A DNA stretch of 64,000 nt from Topomyia yanbarensis (GCF_030247195.1 NC_080672.1:68365771-68429770); one strand, 5' to 3'; positions 32,628 to 43,540 are shown, numbered from the stretch's first letter. Numbers and translations: made by a program. The notes: a model not told the origin generated them from the sequence alone.

Positions 32628-33120
32628 TTTCTAGCGGTGCAATTGTGCCTTTCTCATTTCTCTAAACTATGGCTCGGTGGCTGGTTAAGTTCAACATAAT
32701 TGTGGAAATGTCAATTACATTCTCAGTACATTTCGCACTTATACACAAAGGCTTGCCAGCCACGAACTTGATGAGCTACGTGTCGACGGTGAAACACTTG
32801 AAACAAAAAAATATCATACTTTTTTAGCCTAATCAGCATTAGTTCAATGTTAACTGCTTGCTAACTCATTTTGTCATGCGGGGGTGGGTGTGTGAGGAGG
32901 GCGAAAATCCCACGAACGAACGACTCCCCAGCTTAATTTGGTATGCTTTGTGATATAGCGGTGGTTTAAAGATGATGGGGTTGAGAGGGGGGTATGATGG
33001 CTGGATGGGGTGGTGGTCTGAGGGGTGATTTAAGAGGATTTGAAAGGGAGGGAGCGAACAGTAGAGAAGGGAGGGAGGGTAACCCCTCTCCGTATACCCT
33101 CAGCCCCTGTTAAAATTCAG
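32628..33120 (-). repeat. Inverted copy of mosquito repeat 18,370-18,870
   Basis: This stretch reads in reverse the family at 18,370-18,870: shared blocks include TGCCTTTCTCATTTCTCTAA, GAACTTGATGAGCTACGTGT, CGACGGTGAAACACTTGAAA, and GTATGCTTTGTGATATAG. It ends at CCCCTGTTAAAATTCAGAAA, only 19 bp before the inner edge of the right histone arm, so it may mark the breakpoint of the inverted duplication. Confidence 0.85.
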
Positions 33121-33416
33121 AAACCTTATGCCAGTAAAAAAAGATGGGTGGGTAATGTCAGAGACATAACCGGAGTGAAGTAGAATACATTTTAGACCGG
33201 TAAATTCTGCTCTGGAATAAGCAATTTCTATGCGATTTTGTCGACTTTAGCACATTCATAGTTTATTTGGAGTATTTTTGGAATTATCAAGTTGACAATT
33301 TGCAACATTCTTTGAAAATATTGTTGAACTTTTATGAATGAAGGCACGCAAACGAGCGTTTGACCGTCGTCCTACTACCAGCATCAGAGAAGTAGCAGAT
33401 CAGCATTTTTCGCCAC

Positions 33417-33875
33417 ATGACCTGTACCAAACAAACCGTAAGTCCACCGGAGGAAAGGCTCCCCGCAAGCAGTTGGCAACAACTCCCTGGCAACCCTATA
33501 CCATCATATGGAGTTTGACAGCGACCGACATATATGGGGCGTTATAGCTATAAAGCCCCAAAGAATTATGTTCGGCACTATGCTCGATATTCAAGCATTT
33601 CACACGACGTTTTGCATCTTGTGGGATGATTTAATAATTTAATTTAATCGACATTTTGTAACTAAATACAGCTTCTAATCATTCGACTCAAAATCAATGT
33701 TTTGCCTTTCATGGCAGTGATGCTGGCTGTACAGAGACGTCGTCCTTGACAGGGGCTGGTTGGCAACGAAGGCCGTGTAAAAGTGCCCCAGTCACGGTTA
33801 GCGTTAAGAAGCCCCATCGCTACCGAACAGAAACAGTCGCCCTGCGAAAAATTCACAGCTATCAGAAATCGAGCG
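33417..33875 (+). pseudogene. Histone H3 fragment copy B, split (right arm)
   Basis: Mirror of the left-arm copy. The plus strand reads the H3 tail NRKSTGGKAPRKQLAT, is interrupted by the MITE at 33,481-33,758, and resumes with [15 protein letters not shown]. Same frameshifts and same 9-bp duplication, GTTGGCAAC. Confidence 0.92.
33481..33758. mobile_element. hAT-like MITE in H3 copy B (right arm)
   Basis: Mirror of 29,304-29,581. Target repeat GTTGGCAAC lies at 33,472-33,480 and 33,759-33,767. Its presence in both arms at the same base shows that the insertion predates the inverted duplication. Confidence 0.8.
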
Positions 33876-34640
33876 GGCCTAAATTGTGACCCAAAATAAA
33901 CCACAAACTAACAAGTTGTTTTCAGGACCAGCCAATTATAAAGTATTATTATTATAAATGAAATTTTCCATTGCCTTACAACCTCCCACCCCCTTTCCAC
34001 CCGGCTTGAATAACTATCAATCTTGATGATGCTGTGCGGCGGGGGCACTAGTTTTTATTATAGTGAAAAATTTAGGTTTACGCGTTTTTCCCTAAAGTTT
34101 TTTAGCTGTGCTGTTTTCAAGGAAGTTGTAGTTGAATTCAAAATAAAATAGTTTATTTCTGTTGTCAGAGATGGACCTTCCAACGAAAACTAGTCTGGCT
34201 CGCTTGGAATCGAATTGTATGGACCAACCACTGCTTTCACAAAATCTGTTATTTTCAGTAATTGTACATTCTACAGAATTAGTCACAACTATTTCCAATC
34301 AGCGCAAAAATCGAAGATTTTCATTCAGTACAATAGCAGATTTTCACTTTTAGAAAAACAGGCAACATTCTGGCGAAATTTTTGAAAAATTTCGAAAAAA
34401 GGCAAAATTTTGAAACGGAGCACCTATATCGAAATGTTAGAAAACGTTCGATTTTTGTAAATTGAATCATTACACTAACCTGTCTACAAATCACACAAAT
34501 AACTTTTTTATTTTGTGCCATTCTACTTGAAAGCGACGATATTGTTCACAAGTGGCTCACTTACCATCCAACGCTCTTGGCAAGCCACTTTCTGATGCTT
34601 GTAATAAAATTTCAATTCGATTCTTTGTCGATAAATTGAT

Positions 34641-34656
34641 GGCCCTGAAAAGGGCC
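34641..34656 (-). terminator. Histone 3' stem-loop, mini-H2B (right arm)
   Basis: GGCCCTGAAAAGGGCC on the plus strand is the complement of the canonical stem-loop, 25 bp after the mini-H2B stop. Confidence 0.95.
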
Positions 34657-34680
34657 TTTTCTTTGGGCAGTTTTCGAAAT

Positions 34681-34812
34681 TTACTTGGTGCTGGTGTATA
34701 TGGTAACAGTTTTGGTGCCATCGAAGACGGCGTGCTTGGCCAACTCTTCTGACAGCAGCAAATGGACGGTGGTTTGAATTTTGCGGGAGACGCTGCAAAC
34801 GAACTGCTGCAT
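34681..34812 (-). CDS. 43-codon mini-H2B, right arm
   Basis: Identical to the left-arm frame: a start 52 bp after a TATA box, eight novel residues, then the H2B C-terminal helix ([14 protein letters not shown] and YTSTK) and stop, with the stem-loop 25 bp on. Both copies point away from the palindrome centre in mirrored fashion (left copy toward the centre on plus, right copy toward the centre on minus), so they are convergent toward the spacer. Function unknown; the frame may simply have survived by chance. Confidence 0.55.
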   Translation of the reverse strand: MQQFVCSVSRKIQTTVHLLLSEELAKHAVFDGTKTVTIYTSTK

Positions 34813-34856
34813 GCTGATGCTGCAAGCGAACTGATCGTGAACAACAGCATGCTGAG

Positions 34857-34864
34857 TTTTTATA
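34857..34864 (-). promoter_or_regulatory. TATA box of mini-H2B (right arm)
   Basis: TTTTTATA on the plus strand, mirror of the left-arm box, 52 bp from the mini-H2B start codon. Confidence 0.75.
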
Positions 34865-35259
34865 CCTGACTACAGCACAATGTAAGCTCGTCCTTTTTTG
34901 TGTTGTCCTCAATATGTGTTCGTCGTAGCTCCACCCCTTGGTTGGTCGACCACATATTTTTGATAAAGAACAAAATTGAAATTGTGTTTCCAATACGGAG
35001 GTTATCGAACACTCAGGGTAAAAAGAGTAATGTAATATGGCACCTTGGTAAAATGTTTGAGAATTGAAACCTTTTTTGAATGCGCCTAGTAAACACGAAA
35101 CTGTAAACAAACACACAAATGATAACTTTTTATTTTATGTCATTCTACGTGAAATCTACGATATTGTTCACAAGTAGCTCACTTGCCATCGAACGCTCTT
35201 GGCAAGCTACTTTCGGATGCTTGTAATAACAAAATTTCAATTCGATTCTTTGTTGATAA

Positions 35260-35434
35260 ATGGCCCGTACCAAACATACCGCTCGTAAGTTCACCGGAGG
35301 AAAGCCTCCCCGCAAGCAGTAAGCAACGAAGGCCGTGTAAAAGTGCCCCAGTCACGGTTGGCGTTAGGAAGCCTCATCACTACTGAACAGAAACTGTCGC
35401 CCTGCGAGAAATTCACAGCTATCAGCAATCGAGC
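35260..35434 (+). pseudogene. Histone H3 N-terminal fragment, copy A (right arm)
   Basis: Mirror of the left-arm copy: MARTKHTARKFTGGKPPRKQ, then a stop, followed by frameshifted H3 codons to about residue 58. The start codon abuts sequence derived from downstream of an H2B stem-loop. Confidence 0.93.
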
Positions 35435-36148
35435 AGGCCTAAATTGTGACCCAAAATAAACCACAAACCAACAAGTTGTTTTCAGGACCAGCCAATTATA
35501 TTCCAGTAAGATATAAATGAAATTTTCGTTTTCCATTGCCTTACAACCTCTTTCCTCCCGGCTTGAATTACTATCAATCTTGATGATGCTGTGCGGCTGG
35601 GCACAGGCAGTTTCCATTATAGTGAAAAATTTAGGTTTGCGCGTTTTTCCCAAAAGTTTTTTAGCTGTGCTGTTTTCAAGGAAGTTGTAGTTGAATTCAT
35701 AGTAAAATAGTTTACTTCTATTGTCAGAGGTGGACCTTCCAACGAAAACTAGTCTGGCTTGGAATCGAATTGTATGGACCAACCACTGCTTTCACAAAAT
35801 CCGTTATTTTCAGTAATTGTACATTCTACAGAATTAGTCACAACTATTTCCAATCAGCGCAAAAATCGAAGGTTTTCATTCAATACAACAGCAGATTTTC
35901 ACGTTTGAAAAAACAGGCAGCATTCTGGCCGAAAATTTTGAAACGGAGCCCCTATATCGAAACGTTCGATTTTTGTAAATTGAATCATTACACTAAACTG
36001 TCTATAAATCACAAATAACTTCATTTTGTGCCATTCTAGTGAAAGCGACGATATTGTTCACAAGTGGCTCACTTACCGTCCAACGCTCTTGACAAGCTGA
36101 TGCTTGTAATAACAAAACTTCAATTTCATTCTTTGTCGATAAATTGAT

Positions 36149-36164
36149 GGCCCTGAAAAGGGCC
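36149..36164 (-). terminator. Histone 3' stem-loop, H2B copy A (right arm)
   Basis: Complement of GGCCCTTTTCAGGGCC, mirror of 26,898-26,913. Confidence 0.95.
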
Positions 36165-36188
36165 TTTTCTTTGGGCAGTTTTCGAAAT

Positions 36189-36322
36189 TTACTTGGTGCT
36201 GGTGTATATGGTAACAGTTTTGGTGCCATCGAAGACGGCGTGCTTGGCCAACTCTTCTGTGACAGCAGCAAATGGACGGCGGTTTGAATTTCGCGGAACA
36301 TGCTGCAAACGAACCGCTGCAT
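36189..36322 (-). pseudogene. Histone H2B C-terminal fragment, copy A (right arm)
   Basis: Mirror of 26,740-26,873, with the same two-base insertion that separates REIQTAVHLLLS from [14 protein letters not shown]. Confidence 0.93.
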
Positions 36323-36366
36323 GCTGATGCTGGAAACGAACTGAGCGTAAGCAACAGCATGCTGAG

Positions 36367-36374
36367 TTTTTATA
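36367..36374 (-). promoter_or_regulatory. TATA box of H2B copy A (right arm)
   Basis: TTTTTATA, mirror of the left-arm box. Confidence 0.72.
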
Positions 36375-36750
36375 CCTGACTACAGCACAACGTAAGCTCG
36401 TCCTTTTTTGTGTTGTCCTCAATGTGTTCGTCGTAGCTCCACCCCTTGGTTGGTCGACCACATATTTTTGATAAAGAACAAAATTGAAATTGTGTTTCCA
36501 CTACGGAGATTATCGAACACTAAGGGTAAAGAGAGTAATGTAATACGGCACCTTTGTAAAATGTTTGAGAATTGAAACCTTTTTTGAATGCGCCTAGTAA
36601 AAATTCACTTCACTCCAGTTTGTTTCTGACCATATTTGCAATTTGCGTACTGAAATAAATCATAATTTAGGGTTTAACCCAAATAGCTCTCCAGGGAGAA
36701 ACAGTCCATGAAACAGAAAATGCAAACTCATTCTTTGAAATGATTTTGGT

Positions 36751-36766
36751 GGCTCTGAAAAGGGCC
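36751..36766 (-). terminator. Histone 3' stem-loop after H4 relic (right arm)
   Basis: GGCTCTGAAAAGGGCC, complement of the left-arm H4 stem-loop with its single G-U pair. Confidence 0.93.
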
Positions 36767-36799
36767 TTTTTTATAATGATACAAGTGAGTTCTACCTTT

Positions 36800-37074
36800 T
36801 CAACTTCCAAATCCATACAAAGTGCGTCCCTGCCGCTTCAGAGTATAGACGACATTCATTGCGGTTTTGCGCTTGGCGTGTTCAGTGTAGGTCACGGCAT
36901 CTCGGATGACATTTTTCTGCACACCATCAGCATTCGTAGATTAAATTGGAGATGCATTTTACATCACCACGACGAGCCAGACGCCGACTGGCAGATTTGG
37001 TGATTCCCTAGATTTTATCACGAAGAACCTGGCGATGACGCTTGGTACGGGAACGCAAACATGATACCGCTCAT
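36800..37074 (-). pseudogene. Histone H4 pseudogene (right arm)
   Basis: Mirror of 25,988-26,262 with the same missing N-terminal codons, the same nonsense codon at the IQGITKP glutamine and the same internal deletion. The C-terminal block [17 protein letters not shown] is clear. Confidence 0.93.
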
Positions 37075-37149
37075 TGTACCGTCCGGACGAGCATGTTGCT
37101 CGTGTGGTAAGCGAGCACCCACTGATACAAAACAAGCTCGCGTGACCTG

Positions 37150-37157
37150 TATATATA
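37150..37157 (-). promoter_or_regulatory. TATA box of H4 relic (right arm)
   Basis: TATATATA, mirror of the left-arm H4 box. Confidence 0.6.
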
Positions 37158-37719
37158 ACATTCCCGTATGTAATGAAACGCTTACATGCTCCTTTTTGAC
37201 GGCTCTGCGTGGGATATGCTGACAAATTGCGCATTTTCCTCGCTGTTTCCGAAGGATTTTCTGAAAATCCTTGTTTTGGTTTATTTATAGTAGTCGCAGT
37301 AATTCCGAAATTTAATACGATATACGTGCACAAATTTCCGATCAGATAGTGCAAAAATATTGCAATTTCGTCCAGTAGAACGGAAGATACTCGCATTTCA
37401 AACCTGGGAAAATTTCTCAACTGAAATTTTTGAAACGGGACCCCATATTGAAACGTTAGAAGTATTCTACTTCAAAATATAATTAAAATAGATTGAAGCA
37501 TAAAACTTGTTAATCCTCATTCAGACAGCATGTAGTTATTCGTCAAACCACTTATTAACCGAGAAGCATCTTATCTGTAGAATGTTTGGACATTATTTTT
37601 TCTCGCGCAGTAAAACATATGAATAATTGCTCAATCATCCACTAAACTGCATTGAACTGGATGAGTTCCTCAATTCTTTCCGAGATAAATTTCGCCCGTT
37701 CGATTCTCTGGCTGCGTGC

Positions 37720-38582
37720 TGAGTAAGTTTTATACTCGCTCTTTCTCTCCCCAATCGTTCGCTTTCAGAAATCCGAACAGAGAACGCCGTCGTCGGTAGC
37801 CGTCATGCATGCAGCCGATCGGCATGAAAAGCAGAGAGAAAACATACCAACCGCCCGCCGTGGGAATGTTTTGACTGCTCGCCTAATGTGTCCCGAAATG
37901 TTTTCCTCGCAATGGGGTTTCGCTCCCGGCTCGAACTCGTCCTATCCCCAGCTGCCGTTGCTCACATCAGCTGGCTATTGTTGGTCCTGCCTGGCCGGTC
38001 CGGTTCTTTTGTGTGATTTTCGCCACATCCAGCAGTCGGTCGATTCACTCGCTGCTAGTATGACGTGCTTTTGCTGTCGTCGTCTCTGATCGGTTGGCGC
38101 GTGATGTGGAAAACGCTTTCCTCCACCACCCCCACCGACGGGAACGCAGTGAGTTTTCTTTCCGGTTTGCGCGTATCGTTCCGTCAGGCGTCAGTCAGTC
38201 AGTCAGTTGCTCGTGAACAGTGGAATCGAACGGGCGGAAGTGTAGTGTTTCGGGTGATCTCAGTAGGATGTTACTACTGATCCTTGGTAGTAAGTGGATA
38301 GCTCGCTTTCTGGATGGACTGGCGTTGGATGGAAAAGTTTTGAATTATTTAACCCGGGAGGAAGTTGGCTCCTTCCGTTGTGACACCGAGGATGTGTATT
38401 TGGCCGTGTAATTTATGTGAAAAGTTTCGATACCGTGGATGTGAGTCTATGTGAGAAACAAAGCCCGAAGGTAGTGGTTAGAAACAAAGAAGTGCGTTGC
38501 ATACCGATAACGAAAGTGCTCCCTGAAGAGTTCAGATAGAATATTAGATATGCAGTGTGGTGAAAAAAATAACTTCAACAGT
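37720..38582 (+). promoter_or_regulatory. Candidate promoter and 5' untranslated exon
   Basis: This block is GC-richer than its surroundings and free of recognisable repeats. It contains TCAGTCAGTCAGTCAGTTGC near 38,190, a cluster of arthropod initiator (TCAGT) motifs, followed by sequence reading like an insect 5' leader (GTGAACAGTGGAATCGAACG and AAGTGTAGTGTTTCGGGTGA) and a consensus splice donor ACA/GTGAGT at about 38,578-38,586. No coding frame is recognisable: the 94-, 71- and 63-codon frames here have no family resemblance. A noncoding first exon of a long gene continuing rightward beyond the window is my best reading, unproven. Confidence 0.35.
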
Positions 38583-41500
38583 GAGTTTTAGTTGTGCAAA
38601 CCCGACGATCAATTGTGCCAAAAATATCAAAGAAAAAAATATTCAAACCTTTCACACTGGATTGGCTTGTTGGCGCACCACAGTCTTCAAGTAGAGTTAA
38701 AAGGCAATTCAGCAGTTACATCCATGGTTGGACAGTAAAATCGCTTAATTGAGGCTAATTCGGTTAGTAGATTAAATTAACAATTGAATGTTTGCCTTTT
38801 ATTAGCACTGCACAACAGTCCCTTCCGAAACAAAAAAAAGAGGGGGAAACGAGCGACTGATTGAGTTAGTCCGCTTGAACGAACCACCGTGCGGCTCCAT
38901 CCATTTGAGAAGTTATTGCACTATTAAAGGCTGGTTGTTATTTCCGACCTACCCAGCATCCGGCCGGTCTGGTGGTTCCGACGGTGATGATGGTAAGCCT
39001 TATTTTTATGGCTTTCCCACCAACTGCGGGAATTGGCAATGGCTGAAAAACAGAGCAACAAAGGTAGCCAGAATCGACCGAAACCGACGGAAAGGTATTG
39101 ATGGCGGAAATTGCAAACTTTGCAAAATTGAGGGGATGGAGAAGAATTTCTGATGAATTATTAGCATTACAACGATTTGGGTGTACCGTTCAAGCACATA
39201 ATGGTATACATTTTGTAGTGGCATCACTTGGTGTGGGAAGTAAAGTAATGTATCGCATGATAGCGATTTTTTTTGCGTTGTATTTCTTTAGTAGGGGAAA
39301 CCGAAGCTAATACTGTGGGGGTAATTCAGAACCCCTCGATTTCTCAGACAATCGTAAGACTTTCTGACTATCGTACATATTCGTGGAGGCGTCATTCTGA
39401 AATATAAATTTTGACAGATGAGTCTCATTGTGCAGTTTTTTTAGAAAGGAGATACAACTTATTTTTCCATTCTCAAAGCAAAATCATTATAACGGCAAAC
39501 CCGTGATTAAAGTAACAAATAAAAACTACAAGGGACAGCCCCAACCATTGCACGAACTGTAGACGTAGGACTATATTGCTTAATACAAAATATTTAATTT
39601 CTTAGTACATTTAGAGTAATAATAAATCAAATATATTTCTTACGTATAGTTTGAGTACAACCAAACAACATCGAATGTTACATATTGAACCAAACCTTCT
39701 TGGTTATTAGGTAATTTCATTTGTAGTAGGTGATCGAATCCGATTAAACTTATTTGAGAAGATCTGAAGGAAGAAGGCAGAAAACTGTGACCGAACTAAT
39801 ATCTGGAACTAAATCGTTATACCACAAGATCAGCTTCTAAAAATTGTAAAAACTTTTCGATTGTGTATGGTAAAGCACCCGGACCGGTGAAGAAAAATCA
39901 AATTTTAGACAATCACATTTCATGTATAGACCAAGCTTTCTAGTTATATTTTGCCATTATTGTAACTTTCCTAAAGTACGCATACAAATGTAGCGAATGC
40001 AATGGTCTTAATCATATATCGAAACTATAAATATACAAGAATCGAAAACAATTTTATAAATGGACTTAGATGCGTTTTTGCAACGGTTTTTCGAGTGGCA
40101 GTGTTCATAAATAGGATTTGTAGTATGTACCTATTAGCAGAATCAGAATAGGATAGGCTGAGTGGAAATGAATCACTTGAAGTGGAAATGAATTGATCGA
40201 AAGTAAATAATAAACTTTCGTTGGGCTTTACATCGATCCGCGTAAATTTGTTGCTAAGAAAGTTTTCGGCTTTGCGCAACGAAATCACAGATTGCTATCG
40301 TGCAGTTTATGCATGCAATCGCTAACAAACAAGGATGCCACGTTGAAATCTGTGTTTCGGTCAAAAATATCTTTTTACCATCTGTGCTAACTGAAACAGG
40401 AAAAAAAATCTGTGAAAGTCTGTGATAAATTTCCGAAAAATTTGTGAAAAATCACAATATTTCAAAAAATCTTTGAAATTTTCATCAAAATGCCAAAATT
40501 CTGCCATTTGGATCAAAAATTGTGAAAAAAAATCTGTGACAAACTGTGAATATGGCAACCCTGTAACAAATTAGATATATCTACCTGCACATTCGCCTCA
40601 AACATTGAACCCAAGCGCACAAAGCAAAATGAGCCAACGCTGATGATGATGGGTAGAGTGAAATAGACAACTAGTACCACGACACTATGTTAACCGTGTT
40701 TGCAAATGGAGCTCGAATGTACAAGCGATTTTGTGTACGAATAATTGTGTTCGAGATTGTACATAAAAGTGTTTTGAAACGAGCACAACACAAAAGAAAG
40801 CGTAGTGTTTGAATGGACAAACTCAGTCGCTTGTTGGAAGGCACTGGGTAGCGTACCTCCACAGCCAGTGTAAAGGGCTTCTAACACACAGCGCAGTGAT
40901 CTGCTCCGCCTGCCGTTCAACGGGCAACTGAGCTTGTCCGGCCAAATCCGTTCTTTAAATAGTCGATGATGACGTCATTCATAGAAGCGTAGCGCGCTAG
41001 GTACATTAATTAAATTTTCAATACCATGATATCAAAAATCTTTGGGTTTATCTATTGGAATCTATTCTTAGAAGTATTTCGAGGCGATATGTGCAAAAAG
41101 TTTAAAAATTTATCGTGAGATGGCTGAATTATATGCCTATAAAATTGGACCACTTTTCGTTACATAGCAGTTTTGTAGAATTTGCAACGTGCACCCACTA
41201 TCGAAAACAAAGACGTAATCCTATGTCAAAATTTTAAAAAGATTGAGGCTCCTATTCTATGGAATGATGTTCTTTGGGTGAAAACAAATATTTTAAAGAC
41301 GCTTACCATTTTTGTGTGAAATGAGCGTATGGGGCTATTTGTACCGCCAATTCCATCAACCACCGTTCAGCGGCTTGCGTCGGCGTACACGATTGCCACG
41401 CCACAGCAAACTAGATAATTTGGACTCATATTGTTAATATTTTAAATTCGTTTTGTCAGCTTCTTTCTACATTTTTTTTTCCAAATGAATGCACTGGATT

Positions 41501-41586
41501 TGCTCAAACTTCGAAAAAAAATCCGAGGCCCGCAGGGACTAGTATCATATGCCAATCGAATCAGCTCGACAAATTCGGACAATACG
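38583..41586. other. Non-coding; possible intron with MITE-like segment
   Basis: A GC-richer patch at 38,850-39,000 ends in a donor-like GATG/GTAAGC; an open frame over it (38,875-39,153) matches no family. At about 40,332-40,561 a segment of repeated AAATCTGTGA/TCTGTGACAAAC phrases lies between GATGCCACGTTGAAATCTGT and TGAATATGGCAACCCTG, resembling the ends of a small transposon; a related piece occurs at 63,893-63,960. The remainder, including 41,500-41,586 with a decayed GGCCCGCAGGGACTAGTATC version of the mosquito repeat, is without genes. Confidence 0.4.
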
Positions 41587-41675
41587 TAGAATACCTATCC
41601 GTCTTTCAATTTCATTTACTTTCGTTTCTCTTAGTCTTAAATTTGTCGAAAATAGCCAACAAAATCGATACAGTA
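41587..41675. repeat. Short dispersed direct repeat, copy 2
   Basis: Same ~85-bp sequence as 25,058-25,142 (CGAAAATAGCCAACAAAATC shared exactly), embedded beside the LOA-like remnant. Confidence 0.75.
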
Positions 41676-41699
41676 AATTCGGACAATGTATGTGCATGT

Positions 41700-43540
41700 A
41701 TTTTTTTTGCTAGGGCAAACTTTGCCACTGCGACCACTATTCAGGTTATCTTTTGTGGCTGCCCCTGTTTGCTCTACATGTTACGATGTCCCGCAAATAA
41801 ACCTGTGATTATACGTAAATCTGATCCACCGAACATGTTTGATGAACCACGCCTGGCTAATTCGTCGGCCACTTCGTCACCATCGATTCCTTGGTGGCCA
41901 GGTACCCAGAATATCATTACTTTATTCTGAGTTGCCAGTTATTGTAAAGATGTGATGCACTCCCAAACCAGTTTGGACTCACATTTCGGCGACCTTAATG
42001 CCAACAGTGCTGCTTGGCTGTCCGAGAAGATTGCGATTTTTACATGTCTGTAGCTAGGATAGGATCCGCCAGCTGGCTTCTTCTTATATTTTACTAATCC
42101 CTGTTGAAAACGACATACCCCCACTCGACCAATGTTGCCAAAATATTTGTTTTGTTTCGGTCGTATATTTGTTCTGATTAAAATATTCTATATTATGTAC
42201 CAATTTCATGGAAAAATCAAAGATTTAGTCTTTATATCCGCATTTAAACGATTATAACGTTTTTTCCATCGGAATACAGCAAAACAAAATAATATATATT
42301 CGTTGTTGGACATTACGAAAAATATCTTCACGCCTCTTCATTTTTGTAAGTTGCTTTCTGAGTCAAGCAACCTCTGTCACAAGAATAATTTTCTCTGTTC
42401 GGATTTATTTTAAATATTCTAAAACTACTTTTCTGCAAGGTTTAATTTTTGTTTTGGAGGAATGTATAGGTTTTTACATGTGATTGTTTCGGAGAAAACA
42501 GCAGTAGAAAATACACTCTCCTATTTACACCGATGATCGATTCAGTTGAAAACTGTACAATTCAACTGTATCGATAATACCAAAGGAAGAACAAGAAGCG
42601 ACTTCCGGGATAACTTTCTCCCTGTTTGCTCAGTACTTCCAATTTACTCGGTACTGGAACAAAGACAATTTTTACATGATGTTCAAAATATTTTCATACT
42701 TACGCTACACAGCCTGTTGATTTCGAAAAGAGGCATTTCCGCATTACTCCGCACACAGAACAGAATCCACGATAACCGCGCTACCGGATCTCTCGGGAAT
42801 TTCAGTTCTGGATAATATGTTTGATTTCGTCTGCCAAATAATGCCTGCACTTCATAATTACAGACGGATGTTATAGAAAGAAAGCGGTATCTCGAGAAAA
42901 CAAAAAAATCAACACGGTTAACAATCGTCGTTTTATGTTTGATATCACAATATGACAACACTTCCAAGCAGCCCTTTGGTACTTTTAGTTTCCAAGCCGA
43001 AGGTTTGCCTATGTCACTTTCGTCCAATCACGAGCTGGTTCAGAATTGGTTCAAAAACAGAAGACAGAGCTGGCGGATCCTATCCTAGGTCTGTAGTTTC
43101 GTTTCCTGCAGACCTGGTGTATATTGCATATACCACTTCCTAGAAAATTGTAGGCCACTTTCCCATTGATATCGTTTCTTTAATTCTTGGTCTGTAGACT
43201 CCTGAGCCAGTCAGCTCACCCATTTTAGAACAATTCGTATAGAATGATATTGCACCTTGCGGTAGTATGGGACCCCCTACATCCCATATCTGACGATGTG
43301 GACCTTAAATAAGATATCGAAGTTCGGTTTAGCCTCCATTTGATCTTGAACTGTAGTCAAAACAGGGCTTAGTTTCAGTTCCTTTATTATACTCAGGTGA
43401 CCATTTAAATCCCCATCAAATAGTGGTTTACCCTTTAGCACTATCAGAGAGCCAAGTCTCGCTTTCCCCATAACATGTTTGTGCAATGAAGGTAGATGCA
43501 GCATGACATCTGTATGTATGCACACTAATGTCATGTAATT
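41700..43540 (-). pseudogene. LOA-like retrotransposon remnant, RNase H split by insertion
   Basis: From 43,534 downward the minus strand encodes a post-RT region (LGSLIVLKGKPLFDGDLNGH) that parallels the one in the palindrome spacer, then the start of RNase H around 43,100-43,180 (SMGKWPTIF and VVYAIYT). The domain is interrupted by the 1,035-bp element and resumes at 42,045 with YRHVKIAIFSDSQAALLAL, WVPGHQGIDGDEVADELARR and GSSNMFGGSDL. Catalytic acidic residues of RNase H are visible on both sides. Stops and frameshifts occur near the junction. No polymerase domain remains. It is probably the same clade as the copy at 30.9-32.6 kb. Confidence 0.85.
42054..43088. mobile_element. 1,035-bp DNA transposon with 21-bp ends, 8-bp duplication
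   Basis: Perfect 21-bp terminal inverted repeats begin CTAGGATAGGATCCGCCAG on each strand. A perfect 8-bp target duplication, GTCTGTAG, lies at 42,046-42,053 and 43,089-43,096, and removing the insert and one duplication restores the RNase H frame context around NYRHVKIAIFSDS. An 8-bp duplication fits hAT or P-like elements, but CTAGGAT is not a usual hAT end. Frames inside (such as 42,683-43,027 on minus, 114 codons) match no transposase I recognise, so it is probably non-autonomous and of uncertain superfamily. Confidence 0.92.

Larger units (their letters stand above)
33139..37478 (-). repeat. Right arm of 4,340-bp inverted repeat (histone palindrome)
   Basis: Mirror of the left arm with the same length and no indel. 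All long frames translate identically at mirrored coordinates, and the outer and inner 60-200 bp compared directly show no mismatch. Identity this high between 4.3-kb arms means a recent event, ongoing gene conversion, or an assembly that folded one locus onto itself. Confidence 0.97.

Noticed and set aside
25988..37074. Working histone gene cluster
   Set aside because: H4 and H3 carry stops, frameshifts and deletions; H2B lacks its histone fold; only signals and the mini-H2B frame are intact.
25584..37478. Giant foldback transposon with histone cargo
   Set aside because: No target duplication or transposon-type ends at the outer borders; an inverted duplication explains it more simply.
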